Part shown: one piece after another, positions 1 to 9,600 of the stretch
Layout: the number at the start of each line of letters is the position of its first letter
Numbering within the stretch: position 1 is the stretch's first letter
Assembly (NCBI GenBank): GCA_964537685.1
Contig: CAZICM010000004.1
Coordinates: 186,001-250,000, forward strand
From: CAZICM01 sp964537685
GTDB lineage: Bacteria > Myxococcota_A > Polyangia > Polyangiales > Polyangiaceae
Direction: 5' to 3'
Length of the DNA stretch: 64,000 nucleotides
Notes under the pieces: model-generated
What the model was told of the DNA's origin: nothing
The model's database searches: none
Seen by the model: the letters and a program-made list of their open reading frames with translations, nothing else
Made by a program: the position numbers and the translations under genes

Positions 1-2
1 AA

Positions 3-902
3 TTTTCCATTCATCTGGAAACCAAGGGCGATGCTCATTGGAAAAACCACTATTGCGCCGTCTGGTGCGGTGAAGCGATTCGAGCAATGCCCCCCTCGGA
101 AGAGTTGGATCGCAAACTGACGGAGTGGGGCATCCGCGCGTATGAAACCCGGGATTTTGAAACATTTGAGCGAGTTGTCATACGTCTAGGATGCCGCCGG
201 AATCACAAGGAATCCCTGGCGCTGGCCGAGCGCTGTCTTGCCGAACTGGACGAGCATCCAGAGCTCATCGCGATTGCAGGCGGGTGCAAATATTCGCTCG
301 CGCAAGCCGATTTGCTTCCGGAAAGCTGGGTTTTCAATGCGCTTTCGCATCCCGAGTCGCTCACCTATGCGGTGGCGGTGGGGTCATTATGGAAGGATTC
401 GCCTCCATCTCATGTCGATCTGGCGCTTCGCGGGCTTGATTCTCCGGCCCGGAACGGGGCCGCGGCGGCGGAGAGCCTTGAACGCCTTATTTACCGGGAG
501 TGCCTGAGTCTCGACGACCCCAGGATACCTTTGATTATCGAGAAGGCCCCGCTGAAAACCTCTATGGACACCTTGCGGGCATTGCTTTATATGAAAATGC
601 CCCTGGAGCCGCTCCGTAAAAAATTTATGGAGGCGCTGACGTGTTCCGACGATGAAATTGCCAAGGAAGCGCTGGATGTGCTCTATTCGAATAAGCAGGA
701 TGATGCCCTTGAATTTTTAGAAGAAGTGTGGGCGAAAGGGCCAAATCCTGCGATTATTTCGACCATGGAGTATTGGATGGACAAGCCGAGCGAAACGGCG
801 CTGTATTGGCAGGACAATTGGGAAGAGGGCAAGGAGGAAGGCGAAAGCGGGGACGATGACGAGGATCAGGAAGACGACGAGGATGACGGGCTTTTGGACT
901 AG
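3..902 (+). CDS. HEAT-like hypothetical protein with acidic tail (5' partial)
   Basis: The reading frame is open to the left edge of the window, so the true start lies upstream. An internal ATG at 87 exists, but codons 3-86 also read as plausible protein and no Shine-Dalgarno (SD) sequence precedes that ATG. The protein is largely alpha-helical, with leucine/alanine-rich repeated helices reminiscent of HEAT-type repeats. It ends in a very acidic Asp/Glu tail of about 25 residues. No catalytic motif is visible and I do not recognise the family. Its TAG stop overlaps the stop codon of the convergent trpF gene. Confidence 0.75.
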   Translation, partial: FSIHLETKGDAHWKNHYCAVWCGEAIRAMPPSEELDRKLTEWGIRAYETRDFETFERVVIRLGCRRNHKESLALAERCLAELDEHPELIAIAGGCKYSLAQADLLPESWVFNALSHPESLTYAVAVGSLWKDSPPSHVDLALRGLDSPARNGAAAAESLERLIYRECLSLDDPRIPLIIEKAPLKTSMDTLRALLYMKMPLEPLRKKFMEALTCSDDEIAKEALDVLYSNKQDDALEFLEEVWAKGPNPAIISTMEYWMDKPSETALYWQDNWEEGKEEGESGDDDEDQEDDEDDGLLD

Positions 903-1558
903 GCTTTTCCCGCCATGTCCACCGCATCGAAAAACGCCACCACTTTAGCCGGATCGAGAGCGCCGCCGGTTCGAACCGCGGTACATAAATCAACACCAAA
1001 GGGTTGTACCGCCGCGATGGCCCGGGCAATATTGTCTTTGCTGAGGCCCCCGGCTAAAAACACAGGCTTATTGATTGTATCCCGAATCTGCCGGCTAATA
1101 TTCCAATCATGGGTGCGCCCCGTCCCGCCAAGCTCTTTTACCGCGAGTTTGGGATTCCCAGAGTCCAACAGCAGCGCGTCCACCAAGGGCGCCACCTCCC
1201 GCGCTTCGTCCATCGACTCCGGACCCATCACATGTATCACCTGAACCAGCCGCGCCGCCCTAATCTCCCTTCGAACCCGCTTTAATTCCTCAAGAGGCAC
1301 ATGATCCACAAACTGCAGGGTATTTGTCCGGCATGCTAGAAACTGCTCGACGATGCCTGCCGCGTCTTGACGGGCCGTCAATAAAAAGCTCGCCACAGGA
1401 GGAGGAATACTATCGGCTATCTCCGCAATGATATCGTGGGATATAATACCTGGGCCGCTTGGCATTTTGGTGACCAGGCCCAGCGCCGACGCTCCCGCCG
1501 AAATGGCAACGCGGGCTTCTTCGAGGCTTGCAATACAGCAGATCTTAACGAAAGGCAT
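899..1558 (-). CDS. trpF: phosphoribosylanthranilate isomerase (TrpF-like)
   Basis: A TIM-barrel protein of about 219 residues, the usual TrpF length. TrpF isomerises N-(5-phosphoribosyl)anthranilate in cytoplasmic tryptophan synthesis. The N-terminal KICCIASLEEA corresponds to the family motif KICGI with the catalytic Cys; the usual Gly after it is Cys here. The catalytic Asp is in LLLDSG, followed by GGTGRTHDW and the phosphate-binding LAGGLSKDN. I chose the ATG at 1558 because the protein then begins directly with the first beta strand; an upstream start at 1591 would add 11 unconserved residues. No other trp gene is nearby. Function is inferred from motifs only. Confidence 0.88.
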   Translation of the reverse strand: MPFVKICCIASLEEARVAISAGASALGLVTKMPSGPGIISHDIIAEIADSIPPPVASFLLTARQDAAGIVEQFLACRTNTLQFVDHVPLEELKRVRREIRAARLVQVIHVMGPESMDEAREVAPLVDALLLDSGNPKLAVKELGGTGRTHDWNISRQIRDTINKPVFLAGGLSKDNIARAIAAVQPFGVDLCTAVRTGGALDPAKVVAFFDAVDMAGKA

Positions 1559-1654
1559 GTGAACGGATCGCACGGAAAGCACGCTTATCATACGATGTAT
1601 GCTGTTGGCATCGTTTTTTTGAGGCCCGCTGCCCAGGAGGGGATTATTTTTCGT

Positions 1655-2944
1655 TTAGGGGTGGCTCTGCGCGTCCCCGCCACGCACCGAAGCTACGACC
1701 CGCTCAGGAACTTCGGTCCATCCAGTGGCCCCTTTGTCCAAGAAATAGAAGCGTAGATAGAACAGCCTTGCGCCCTGTAAAAATCCGTAGTTCTTTACCT
1801 GCGTCTCAAAGAGCTTGGACTCGAATACGACACAATCCTTGCCCCCTACATTGGTGCGCACCGCCTTTCCAACGGGCTTAAAATTCTGGGGTAGTTGCTG
1901 TGGGCTTGCCTCGGCAAGATTTTGCATAAATGCATCGCGGGCCAAGGTTGGCAACCCCTCCAGCTCGTTACGCGAATAAATGACTTCAATGATCATGGGC
2001 GCCGCTCCGAGATCTCCAAAGCTGACCACCATGGTTTCATTGGCTTTTTGTTCAACTTGAATGCGATTGGCCAAGGTTGTGGGAAGCTCCAGGCTGATTT
2101 CAGTCCCGGGCAGCGTCACTCGCGTGTAGTTCGGCGCTTTGGCATAGTCCCAAGGCTTTCCCATCACCAGTCCCGCAACAACAGATGCACCCATTAAAAT
2201 GCACATCACCCACGCCCCCACCCGGCTAAATTGCGCGCCGCCGGTTTCAATATCGGAGGCGGATTGCCGTTCAACCAGCGGTTTTAACCCCCGGTTGAGC
2301 ACAAAGGCCACCAGAACAAAACCCGCGATACCTCCTGCAAAATGAGCGCGCCAATCGATACCCGGCCTAAAACTGTACAGGGTATTGATCACCAAAGGAA
2401 CCCATACCCGCTTTCGCATATCGAGCACGACGGGCTCTGGCAAGAGTCCCCGGGGCCAATACGCGATACCAATACCCGCGGCCATCAGTCCCCAGATAGC
2501 GCCTGAAGCACCGACGCTATAGCCTTCGGCGCGGAGCAGGGCACTGGCCAGCGATCCGCATAAAGCCGAAATTGAATAGAGCAATAGATATCGTTTTTGC
2601 CCCAAGAGCGCCTCGAGCAGCGTACCAAAACTCCACAGCGCCATCATATTCACCAATAGATGGATGACATCTCCATGAAGGAAGGCACTGGAAAAGAGCC
2701 GATAGAGTTCGAACTGCTCAAACGTGGCGCTCGTATTGGCGCCCATGCGGATTAAAATGAGCCCGGGATTTTTATAGTCATTCCATACATAGGACAGCGC
2801 GGCGAGAATAACGCAAACCACGCTGATGGCCGTTGTGATGGTGGTGCTGGGCGCGAGAACGAGGGGTTTCGGTTCTTCTGGGGAAGGCGCTTCGGCGGCG
2901 TTTCGCTCAGAATGGAGATCACTTGGGTTTTGTTGGTCGGACAC
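1655..2944 (-). CDS. rhomboid family intramembrane serine protease with C-terminal extracytoplasmic domain
   Basis: The N-terminal half holds a six-helix rhomboid core: the L1 region ends in FSSAFLHGDVIHLLVNM (His/Asn oxyanion residues), the nucleophile is in VGASGAIWGL (GxSG), and the partner His is in AHFAGGIAGF. The two catalytic residues needed for cleavage within the membrane are thus present. After the last helix comes a soluble domain of about 180 residues resembling a folded periplasmic domain, which I do not recognise. I prefer the GTG at 2944: an ATG at 3064 would add 40 atypical residues and leave only 26 bp to the divergent reductase gene. No strong SD is visible for either start. 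Substrate unknown. Confidence 0.85.
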   Translation of the reverse strand: MSDQQNPSDLHSERNAAEAPSPEEPKPLVLAPSTTITTAISVVCVILAALSYVWNDYKNPGLILIRMGANTSATFEQFELYRLFSSAFLHGDVIHLLVNMMALWSFGTLLEALLGQKRYLLLYSISALCGSLASALLRAEGYSVGASGAIWGLMAAGIGIAYWPRGLLPEPVVLDMRKRVWVPLVINTLYSFRPGIDWRAHFAGGIAGFVLVAFVLNRGLKPLVERQSASDIETGGAQFSRVGAWVMCILMGASVVAGLVMGKPWDYAKAPNYTRVTLPGTEISLELPTTLANRIQVEQKANETMVVSFGDLGAAPMIIEVIYSRNELEGLPTLARDAFMQNLAEASPQQLPQNFKPVGKAVRTNVGGKDCVVFESKLFETQVKNYGFLQGARLFYLRFYFLDKGATGWTEVPERVVASVRGGDAQSHP

Positions 2945-3090
2945 GAAAGGGATGTATACAAGAAAGATTCTGGGCTGGGGATAATTTATTTGATCTTTGC
3001 CGATGTATTCACAAAGAGGGTTCCCAAACGGAAGGGAAAACCCTATAGATGCGTCCCACTTCACCCGTGGAGAACAAACAAGGACAACCC

Positions 3091-3699
3091 ATGAAATTCG
3101 CTATTGTTTCAGGCAGTCACCGCCCGGATTCCCAGTCAGGCAAGATTGCGCGCTATGTGAGCGAGCAGCTTGTATCGCAGGATGCCGGACACAGCACCTA
3201 TGTGCTGGAACTCGGCAAAAATCCGCTTCCCCTTTGGGAAGAAGGCGTTTGGCGCTCCGATCCCAAAATGACAGAGCCCTGGCAACCGATATCCAAGGAA
3301 GTCTCGGCCTGCGATGCCGCGGTGGTGATCGCGGCCGAATGGGGAGGTATGGTGCCTCCTGCGCTCAAGAATTTTTTCCTCTTCGCCGCCGATGGATGTC
3401 TCTACCATAAACCGGGACTTCTTATCGGTGTTTCGGGCTCAAAGAACGGGGCATATCCCATTGCCGAAATGAGAATGAGCAGCTATAAGAATGTTCATCT
3501 TCATTATATCCCCGAGCATGTGATTGTCCGTCAGGCGGGCGAAATGCTAAATGGGCCGGAGGCTCAATCGCCCGACGATGCCTATACCCGTAAGCGGCTG
3601 GATTATGGTCTTCGCGTGCTTGTGGAATACGCCAAGGCTTCCAAATTGGTGCGGGAGAGTGGTGTGCTCAACCGAAAAGACTTTCCTTTTGGTATGTGA
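3091..3699 (+). CDS. NADPH-dependent FMN reductase family protein
   Basis: A flavodoxin-like fold of about 202 residues. MKFAIVSGSHRPDSQSGKIA is the first beta strand and phosphate-binding loop, and AEWGGMVPPALKNFF matches the family motif (PEYNGSxPGxLKN-like) that contacts the FMN ring. A later IGVSGSKNGAY segment fits the third loop. Such enzymes reduce FMN, quinones or azo compounds with NAD(P)H in the cytoplasm; the substrate here is unknown. The ATG at 3091 has AAGGA about 8 bases upstream and starts exactly at the first strand. Divergent from the rhomboid gene. Confidence 0.88.
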   Translation: MKFAIVSGSHRPDSQSGKIARYVSEQLVSQDAGHSTYVLELGKNPLPLWEEGVWRSDPKMTEPWQPISKEVSACDAAVVIAAEWGGMVPPALKNFFLFAADGCLYHKPGLLIGVSGSKNGAYPIAEMRMSSYKNVHLHYIPEHVIVRQAGEMLNGPEAQSPDDAYTRKRLDYGLRVLVEYAKASKLVRESGVLNRKDFPFGM

Positions 3700-3764
3700 G
3701 CGCCCGCAAAAAAACGCATTTAATGCTTGCACGCCTCCGTGAAAAAGAGGCACCATCGCCGGCC

Positions 3765-4790
3765 ATGCGCGCTTTGTATGCTGTCGTTCTCGCGTGTACA
3801 TCGTTATCCCTCGCTTATGTGGGCGCCGCCGGCTGCGCCCTGAATACAAGCGGTATTCTTTCAGGTGAAGAAACGCCTCAAGGCCAAGCGGGCGGACTTC
3901 CAGGCACAGGAGGCTCGGCGGGAGGCAGTATTTCGTCGTCCTCTTCGTCGTCGTCTTCATCGTCGTCTTCGGGAACCCCGCCTCAACCTGAACAGGACTG
4001 CGGCGACGGCATCGACAACGATAGCGACGGCGCCTCGGACTGCGATGACACCGATTGCACAGACGCGGGTTTTACATGTATCGAGGCGATTCCCGCCAAT
4101 GCCAAGCTCGTGTATGTAAGCAGCACCGCCGGTACCTGCGAAACTTTGTGGGAGCCGCTTTCGCTCATTGAATGCGGCGCATGCGCATGCAGTCCGCCCG
4201 CCCTCGCCTGTAGCCTCGGCGTTTGGACATATACGGATTCGCAATGCAACACTCAATACGGTGTCGCGACCATCACACAGCCTGAGTGCGCCAATATTGA
4301 CGACCTTACTCGCTACTCCAAAGGGCTTGCCTATCCTCCAGATAACTATGCATGCGCTCCTGTGGCTGTCCAAGCGTCGTCCACCGATATCGGCGCATGT
4401 GTGGCCAGCGGCACGAGCACCTGTGGAAACCAAGGTTTGTGCCTGCCCAAACCCACCGACAAGCTATGCGCGCTCTATTCAGGCAATATCGCATGCGCCG
4501 CTCCATTTAGCCAAACCAAAGCGGTATTTCAAAGCCCAGCCGGAACGGCTTGCCAATGTTCATGCGAAACGGCGGGCGCCTCCTGCATGGGCAGTGTTCT
4601 CTCATTTTACAATGGAAGCAATAGCTGTAACGGCAACTTAACGAATATACCCCTGGATGGCCAATGCCATCCGGCCAATTATGCCACATCCGTTAACGTA
4701 AACCCCGGAACGGCGACGGCATCCTGCACGGCGGCATCGGCCCCCGCGGCCGGCGATATGAATGTCCAAACCCTGTGCTGCATGCCTTAA
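3765..4790 (+). CDS. Ser-run, Cys-rich putative outer-surface lipoprotein
   Basis: From the ATG at 3765 the protein has a signal peptide and a lipobox (VGAAGC). A Gly-rich stretch and an uninterrupted Ser run of about 13 residues follow, a linker style common in myxobacterial envelope lipoproteins. Then comes CGDGIDNDSDGASDCDDTDC, an Asp-rich calcium-binding-like motif. The remaining 230 residues are Cys-rich, with many CxC and paired Cys, likely disulfide bonded outside the cytoplasm. A GTG at 3696 overlapping the previous stop would add a 23-residue charged leader before the signal peptide and is less likely. Function unknown. Confidence 0.8.
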   Translation: MRALYAVVLACTSLSLAYVGAAGCALNTSGILSGEETPQGQAGGLPGTGGSAGGSISSSSSSSSSSSSSGTPPQPEQDCGDGIDNDSDGASDCDDTDCTDAGFTCIEAIPANAKLVYVSSTAGTCETLWEPLSLIECGACACSPPALACSLGVWTYTDSQCNTQYGVATITQPECANIDDLTRYSKGLAYPPDNYACAPVAVQASSTDIGACVASGTSTCGNQGLCLPKPTDKLCALYSGNIACAAPFSQTKAVFQSPAGTACQCSCETAGASCMGSVLSFYNGSNSCNGNLTNIPLDGQCHPANYATSVNVNPGTATASCTAASAPAAGDMNVQTLCCMP

Positions 4791-4851
4791 ATAGCAAACA
4801 ACGAGATATTCGGCCTTTACATGGCCATAATACATAGCTAAAAACCCATCC

Positions 4852-5070
4852 ATGCAGCTCCTCGCCGCACATCAAATCCTCATCGCCTCCGGCATTTTTC
4901 TTTCGGCCCTGATGGCGCTTCGAGGCTCCATCCTGTTCGCCAAAACAAGCTCGCCCCTCGAGCTCTTGGTCAGCTTTGGCGCCCTGCTCACCATGGGCGC
5001 GCTTATTGTTTATTTTAGGAAAGTCCGCACCCGCTACTTAGAACAAAAACGCGCTCAGCCCAAGCGCTAG
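4852..5070 (+). CDS. small two-helix membrane protein
   Basis: 72 residues with two hydrophobic helices (about residues 8-27 and 36-55) separated by a short loop, and a strongly basic C-terminal tail (RKVRTRYLEQKRAQPKR) expected to be cytoplasmic by the positive-inside rule. No family recognised. The stop overlaps the stop region of the convergent molybdoenzyme gene by 4 bases. The composition and tail look genuinely coding. Confidence 0.6.
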   Translation: MQLLAAHQILIASGIFLSALMALRGSILFAKTSSPLELLVSFGALLTMGALIVYFRKVRTRYLEQKRAQPKR

Positions 5071-5789
5071 CGGGAAAAGCGATCGTTATACCAAGGATAG
5101 GCCGTAGCCGAATAACCCCGCACTTCCCAAAAACCAAGCACATCCCGCTCGCAAAATGTAATGCGCCGAATCCACTTGGCGCCCTTCCATGCATAAAGCT
5201 GAGGCGTAATCATCCTCAGCGGACCGCCGTGCTCCCGCGGCAGCGGCTTGCCTTCCCATCGGTGAACCAGCATTACGTCGGGCTGCATCGCCTCTTCCAG
5301 CGATATGTTCGTCGTATAGGGAATATCGCTTCCAGGCGCTTGATCATAAGCCGTAATGTGCACAAAACGAGCCTCGGGCCTGGGCATCGCCAGCTTCGCT
5401 ATCACCGAGAATTGCACGCCTTCCCAGCGGTTATCCATACGGCTCCAGCCCGTTACACAATGAAAATCCGATTCGTCCTCCACCTGGGGAAGCTTTAAAA
5501 AATCTTCCCAGGTATAGACACGGGGCATATCGACCAAACCATCGATCTCGAGCCTCCACGCTTTTAGATCGATAACGGGATGATCGCCTAAATCGAGCAC
5601 CGGCCAATGCGAAACCACCCGCTGCTCCACAGGAACTTTGGGCATCCCATGACGGTTAACCGGGCCGTGGCCCATCACCTTTTGCCCTGAAAACAAGCCT
5701 TTGCCCCGCGCCGCCTGCCGCTCGGCAAAGGTCTGCCTCCGCTCCACCACCGAGCGATTCTGTTTTGAATCCCTATCGCCTTCGCTCAT
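5067..5789 (-). CDS. sulfite oxidase-like molybdopterin oxidoreductase
   Basis: About 240 residues of the sulfite-oxidase/YedY molybdopterin fold. The Mo-ligating Cys lies in FHCVTGWSRMDNRWEGV, the classic context (xxCVTxWS) of this family. GGPLRMITPQLYAWKGAKW further on is the conserved cofactor/substrate region. There is no heme domain, dimerisation domain or Tat signal, so this appears to be a short cytoplasmic-type member of unknown substrate. I chose the ATG at 5789, which leaves 13 bp after the Crp/Fnr gene stop; a start at 5843 would overlap that gene. Probably cotranscribed with the regulator upstream. Confidence 0.88.
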   Translation of the reverse strand: MSEGDRDSKQNRSVVERRQTFAERQAARGKGLFSGQKVMGHGPVNRHGMPKVPVEQRVVSHWPVLDLGDHPVIDLKAWRLEIDGLVDMPRVYTWEDFLKLPQVEDESDFHCVTGWSRMDNRWEGVQFSVIAKLAMPRPEARFVHITAYDQAPGSDIPYTTNISLEEAMQPDVMLVHRWEGKPLPREHGGPLRMITPQLYAWKGAKWIRRITFCERDVLGFWEVRGYSATAYPWYNDRFSR

Positions 5790-5802
5790 ATCGCAAGTGT
5801 TC

Positions 5803-6573
5803 TTATTGAGCCCGCTGAGCCAGCGCTTCCCGGTTTGCCACAATCAATCGCCGGCCGGCCGCCTTTAGCACGCCCTCGCGTTTTAAACTTCCAAGCGTCA
5901 GTGTTACCGTTTCCCGCGTCGATCCAATATGCCGCGCTATCTCCAAATGCGTCAGCGGCGCATCGATGCGCGTACCTTCCGGCATCGCCGTACCAAAACG
6001 ATCGGCCGACTGAAGCAAAAACTCGCTCAGCCGCCCTTCCACCGTTCTGAACAACTGCGACGCGATACGCCCCTCGGCGGCCTTGCGCTCGTGCAACAGC
6101 CACAGCCGCAGCGACGTGCATAATCCGGTATCCGTATTGGTTAAAGATTGCAATACATCCGCGCCGATCAGCAATACATCCGTCGTCTCCAGCGCCGTCG
6201 CCGTCTCGGTATGATACGCATCCTGAAAGATTGAATGAACTCCAATAGAATCGCCCGGACCCAAGATTCCAAGCGACAAATACGAAGCAAAAGGCCCCTT
6301 GCGCCACAACTGCACGGCTCCCCGGACCAACAGCCCCATCTCTGAAGCCCGCGCCTCTTGTTCAATCAGCACGGCGCCTTCAGGAAAACTCCGGAACCGG
6401 GCATGCTCTGTTAACACATCCCGGCTTGTTTTCGACGCCTTGGCAAAGACCGGAGCCACACTGATCACATGATGAATATTCACGCGCTCGTGCCCATGAC
6501 CCCCGATTGCCCGCTCTCTCCCATTCCCCGATGCCGACGCCATACCCGTTCCTGATTCTTGCTGCTCGTTCAT
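5803..6573 (-). CDS. Crp/Fnr family transcriptional regulator
   Basis: About 256 residues. After a low-complexity N-terminal tail, a cyclic-nucleotide-binding-type beta-roll occupies about residues 45-145 (FPEGAVLIEQ, LGPGDSIG). A long dimerisation helix follows, then a winged helix with the recognition segment HLEIARHIGSTRETVTLTL, which matches the Crp/Fnr HTH. No Fnr-type Cys cluster is seen. The ATG at 6573 is preceded by GGGGAG at good spacing. It lies directly upstream of the molybdoenzyme gene and may control it; ligand and targets are unknown. Confidence 0.9.
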   Translation of the reverse strand: MNEQQESGTGMASASGNGRERAIGGHGHERVNIHHVISVAPVFAKASKTSRDVLTEHARFRSFPEGAVLIEQEARASEMGLLVRGAVQLWRKGPFASYLSLGILGPGDSIGVHSIFQDAYHTETATALETTDVLLIGADVLQSLTNTDTGLCTSLRLWLLHERKAAEGRIASQLFRTVEGRLSEFLLQSADRFGTAMPEGTRIDAPLTHLEIARHIGSTRETVTLTLGSLKREGVLKAAGRRLIVANREALAQRAQ

Positions 6574-6628
6574 CTGACTCCCCTGCTGCACGCGGCAGCA
6601 TACGCGCAAACCCAGGGTTTGGTTGCAC

Positions 6629-9600
6629 TCACAAAGAAATTTCTATTTCACGGAGCAAGGCCGATTCCGCACTCCGCACAAAATCGACGAAATCGGCATA
6701 AGCCTCGGGTTGTACCCTTCCGGCGGGAATATCGATTTCCCGCTGAAGCCAAAGCTCTTGACCCTTCACCCGATCGGTCACTTCCACAAATCGATTGTCG
6801 AGTGCGATCCGGGCGGGCGTCAGCGGCGAAAGCACCCTTGCTCCCTCGGGCAAAGTCACTTTCAGATTGACTTTTACCTTCACCGATGCGCTTTCGGAAA
6901 TATACAAGGGCGTTTCCCTCACCGGAAGAGCAACAAGACCACCCAGACGCACCTGGAAGGGAGGGCTGATTACCATCCCGCCATCACGGGGCAGCCCAAA
7001 ATTCTGCATCTTCACCTTCATCGACATGACCAGCGGCGCATCCAAATCTTCTACATTCTTTACATCCAAATCCATAAGCCTTGCCCCCGGAAGCGACTGT
7101 GGCAAGAGCTTGGACTCGATGGTATCAAACAGCCTCGCCTGAGGCAGCGTTTCCATTACATTACGCAATAAAATCGCAAACTTACCATCATAACGCTGCT
7201 CGATGGATAGACGGATTGACCCATCCGGAGCAAGCACCCCCGTTCCCTCATGCGTCACCCCATCGGGCACACCCACCGCGGGCGTTGTTTCCCTGGGCGC
7301 TCCAGGCTTGAGCACCACCGCAGGCTGACCCCGGAGCGAGCTGGGCAAAAAGCCAAAAGGCGCGAATTTATCGCGGACCACCATCCACATCGGCTGCTTC
7401 GGTCCGGCAATTCTCACCGCAATCGAGTCAAAGAACTCCGCTTCACTAAAAGGTCCTGTAGGAGGCGCCATCAACCTATCGCGCACCGCCCCGAGCGATA
7501 CATCAAGGCCCAACAGCCGGCACAAATATATAAATGCCGCCAGGCGATTCCCCCGTTTACCAATAATTGCTTTGCGTGGGTCACTCTCCCGGTCTGGTTC
7601 GATATTGTTCATCACCCAGCGGTACACCCGCTGAGCCGTCTTTAGGGTTTGCTCTTCCTGGGGACGCTCGGTGGCCTTGTTTGAAGAGGGCACATCGGCC
7701 TTGGGAGGAGCAAGCACGCCCAGGGTATCCTCCCCCTGCTCACCGGCAATGGCCTTCGCAATTCGAATCAGCCTGGGATCGCGGGGTGTTTCATCCGAGA
7801 AACCATCGATCAAGCGCTGAATGCTGTCTTCCAAGCTCACGCCCCAGCCCACCCTCACATTGGGCAAAAACTCCGACAGCGGCGCGCTTTGAGGTTCCTC
7901 GGGCAAAGCAGGGCTTTTATCGACCCGAAAACGTCTTACCACCATGGCCCCGCTCTCGCTGACCATGGGCTCGGGCACCGATCCTCCCGTTTCAATTTGC
8001 ATAGGTTTGGTTTTGGGAGAAATCACAATAAATTCGCTTAACCAATACGATAGTTTTTCCTCCCTAAAAAACCAGCGAGGCCCAAAAAAGCGGTATCCCG
8101 ATTCACCATCGCCCCTCAGGCTCACCAAACTCTCGGTTTCGATGTAATCACCCACTTCTAAATGGGGCATCGTCACGGTCGGCTTGCCTTGAACGAATTC
8201 AGGCTCAAAGGTCCGGCCATCTTTTTTGACGGTCCTCAGCTTTAAGACCAGCCCCCGGGGCACGCGCTGCTCGGCATGTTCGGCAATGGCCTCGCGCGAC
8301 TGAATACCAATAATCCCATGCTCCAGCATCCGCGCCGAACCATCGGGATGCACCCAAATCGCCGCATAATCCAAGACCCTCGCCGCCGTGCCAGGCATCG
8401 TTTTGCCCGAGGCTTCAAACTCTTGAATCATCTTTTTGCCATCGCGCCGGTATGCGCTGAGCTCGGTCGTCCCCTCCAGCAGCTCTATCGCCTCCCGAAG
8501 CGATCCATCGTCCGCTCCCGATAAAATCGAATCGATGAGCCCCCGGTGCAGCGCTTTTTTGTCGCCCGCCGCAAAACGCGCATCGGCCAGCGCCAAATGC
8601 GCCGCGCTATCCTCGGGATCTTTGCGCACGGCTTCTTCAAGCTTCTCCATCGAGATATCGCCTGTTTTGCCCGGCGCTCCCGCCCTCACCAGCAAATCGG
8701 CCATGCGCAGCGCGATATCCTTGCGATTGGCCCGCCTTTTAGCGATTTCCTGCAATTGCTCGGCCGCCTTTTTAAAATCGCGCCGCTCAATCGCCCTTTC
8801 AAAATCGATTTCCAAGTCGGGATCGAGCGTTTTCATGTGACTGGCGATCTTGTCCGCCGCCTCGAGCTCGCCCTGTTCTTCGTACAGCCTGCGCAGCGCC
8901 GAAATCGCCTCTAAATCGTTGGGAAAACGCCGCGCGGCCTCTTTGATGGCCAGGCTCTGCTCGGCTTTGTAGCCAATGCGTCCATACACCGTGGACAGCG
9001 CCTTCCAAATATCGGGGACTTCGCTGAATTCATCGGCCAGCGCCCGAAGCTTGGGCATCACAAATGGCGCGCCCGCTTTATCGCCCTCATCCAAAATAAG
9101 CCAAAAACGCGGCCACCACAGCGATGCATCCTTGGCCGCCGCCTTGGCCCTTAAATCTTTCATGACGTCCCGCGCATCGCCCTCGGGAAAAATAGGATCG
9201 TCTTCCACATACACGGCCTGCGCCGCCAGCGCGGGCCCAGTCGCCTTGGAAAGGTCTTTCACCAAAGGCTCGAGCAAGACTTGCGCGACATCATCCAGAT
9301 CTTCGGCATGCGCCAAATACGACGCCAAATAGAGCGCAATCGGATCGTTGAGCTCGCGCGGCGGAGAAGGAGCTTCGCCGGGCTGGCCAGGCACACCCAG
9401 CGCCCTAAAAAAAGGATCGAGCTCGTTTGGATCGGGCAGCCGCTGGGGAGGCGTAAGCACATAGGGAATCGAAGGATCGTCCGACCCCTCCACACCCACG
9501 GGCGTGCCATCCAAACGCAGAACGCGAATCGAGGTCTCGCGGCTGACCACCTTGGCCACAATGCGGTGACGCCCGGCCGAAAGCCGGAGAGCCGTCCCAA

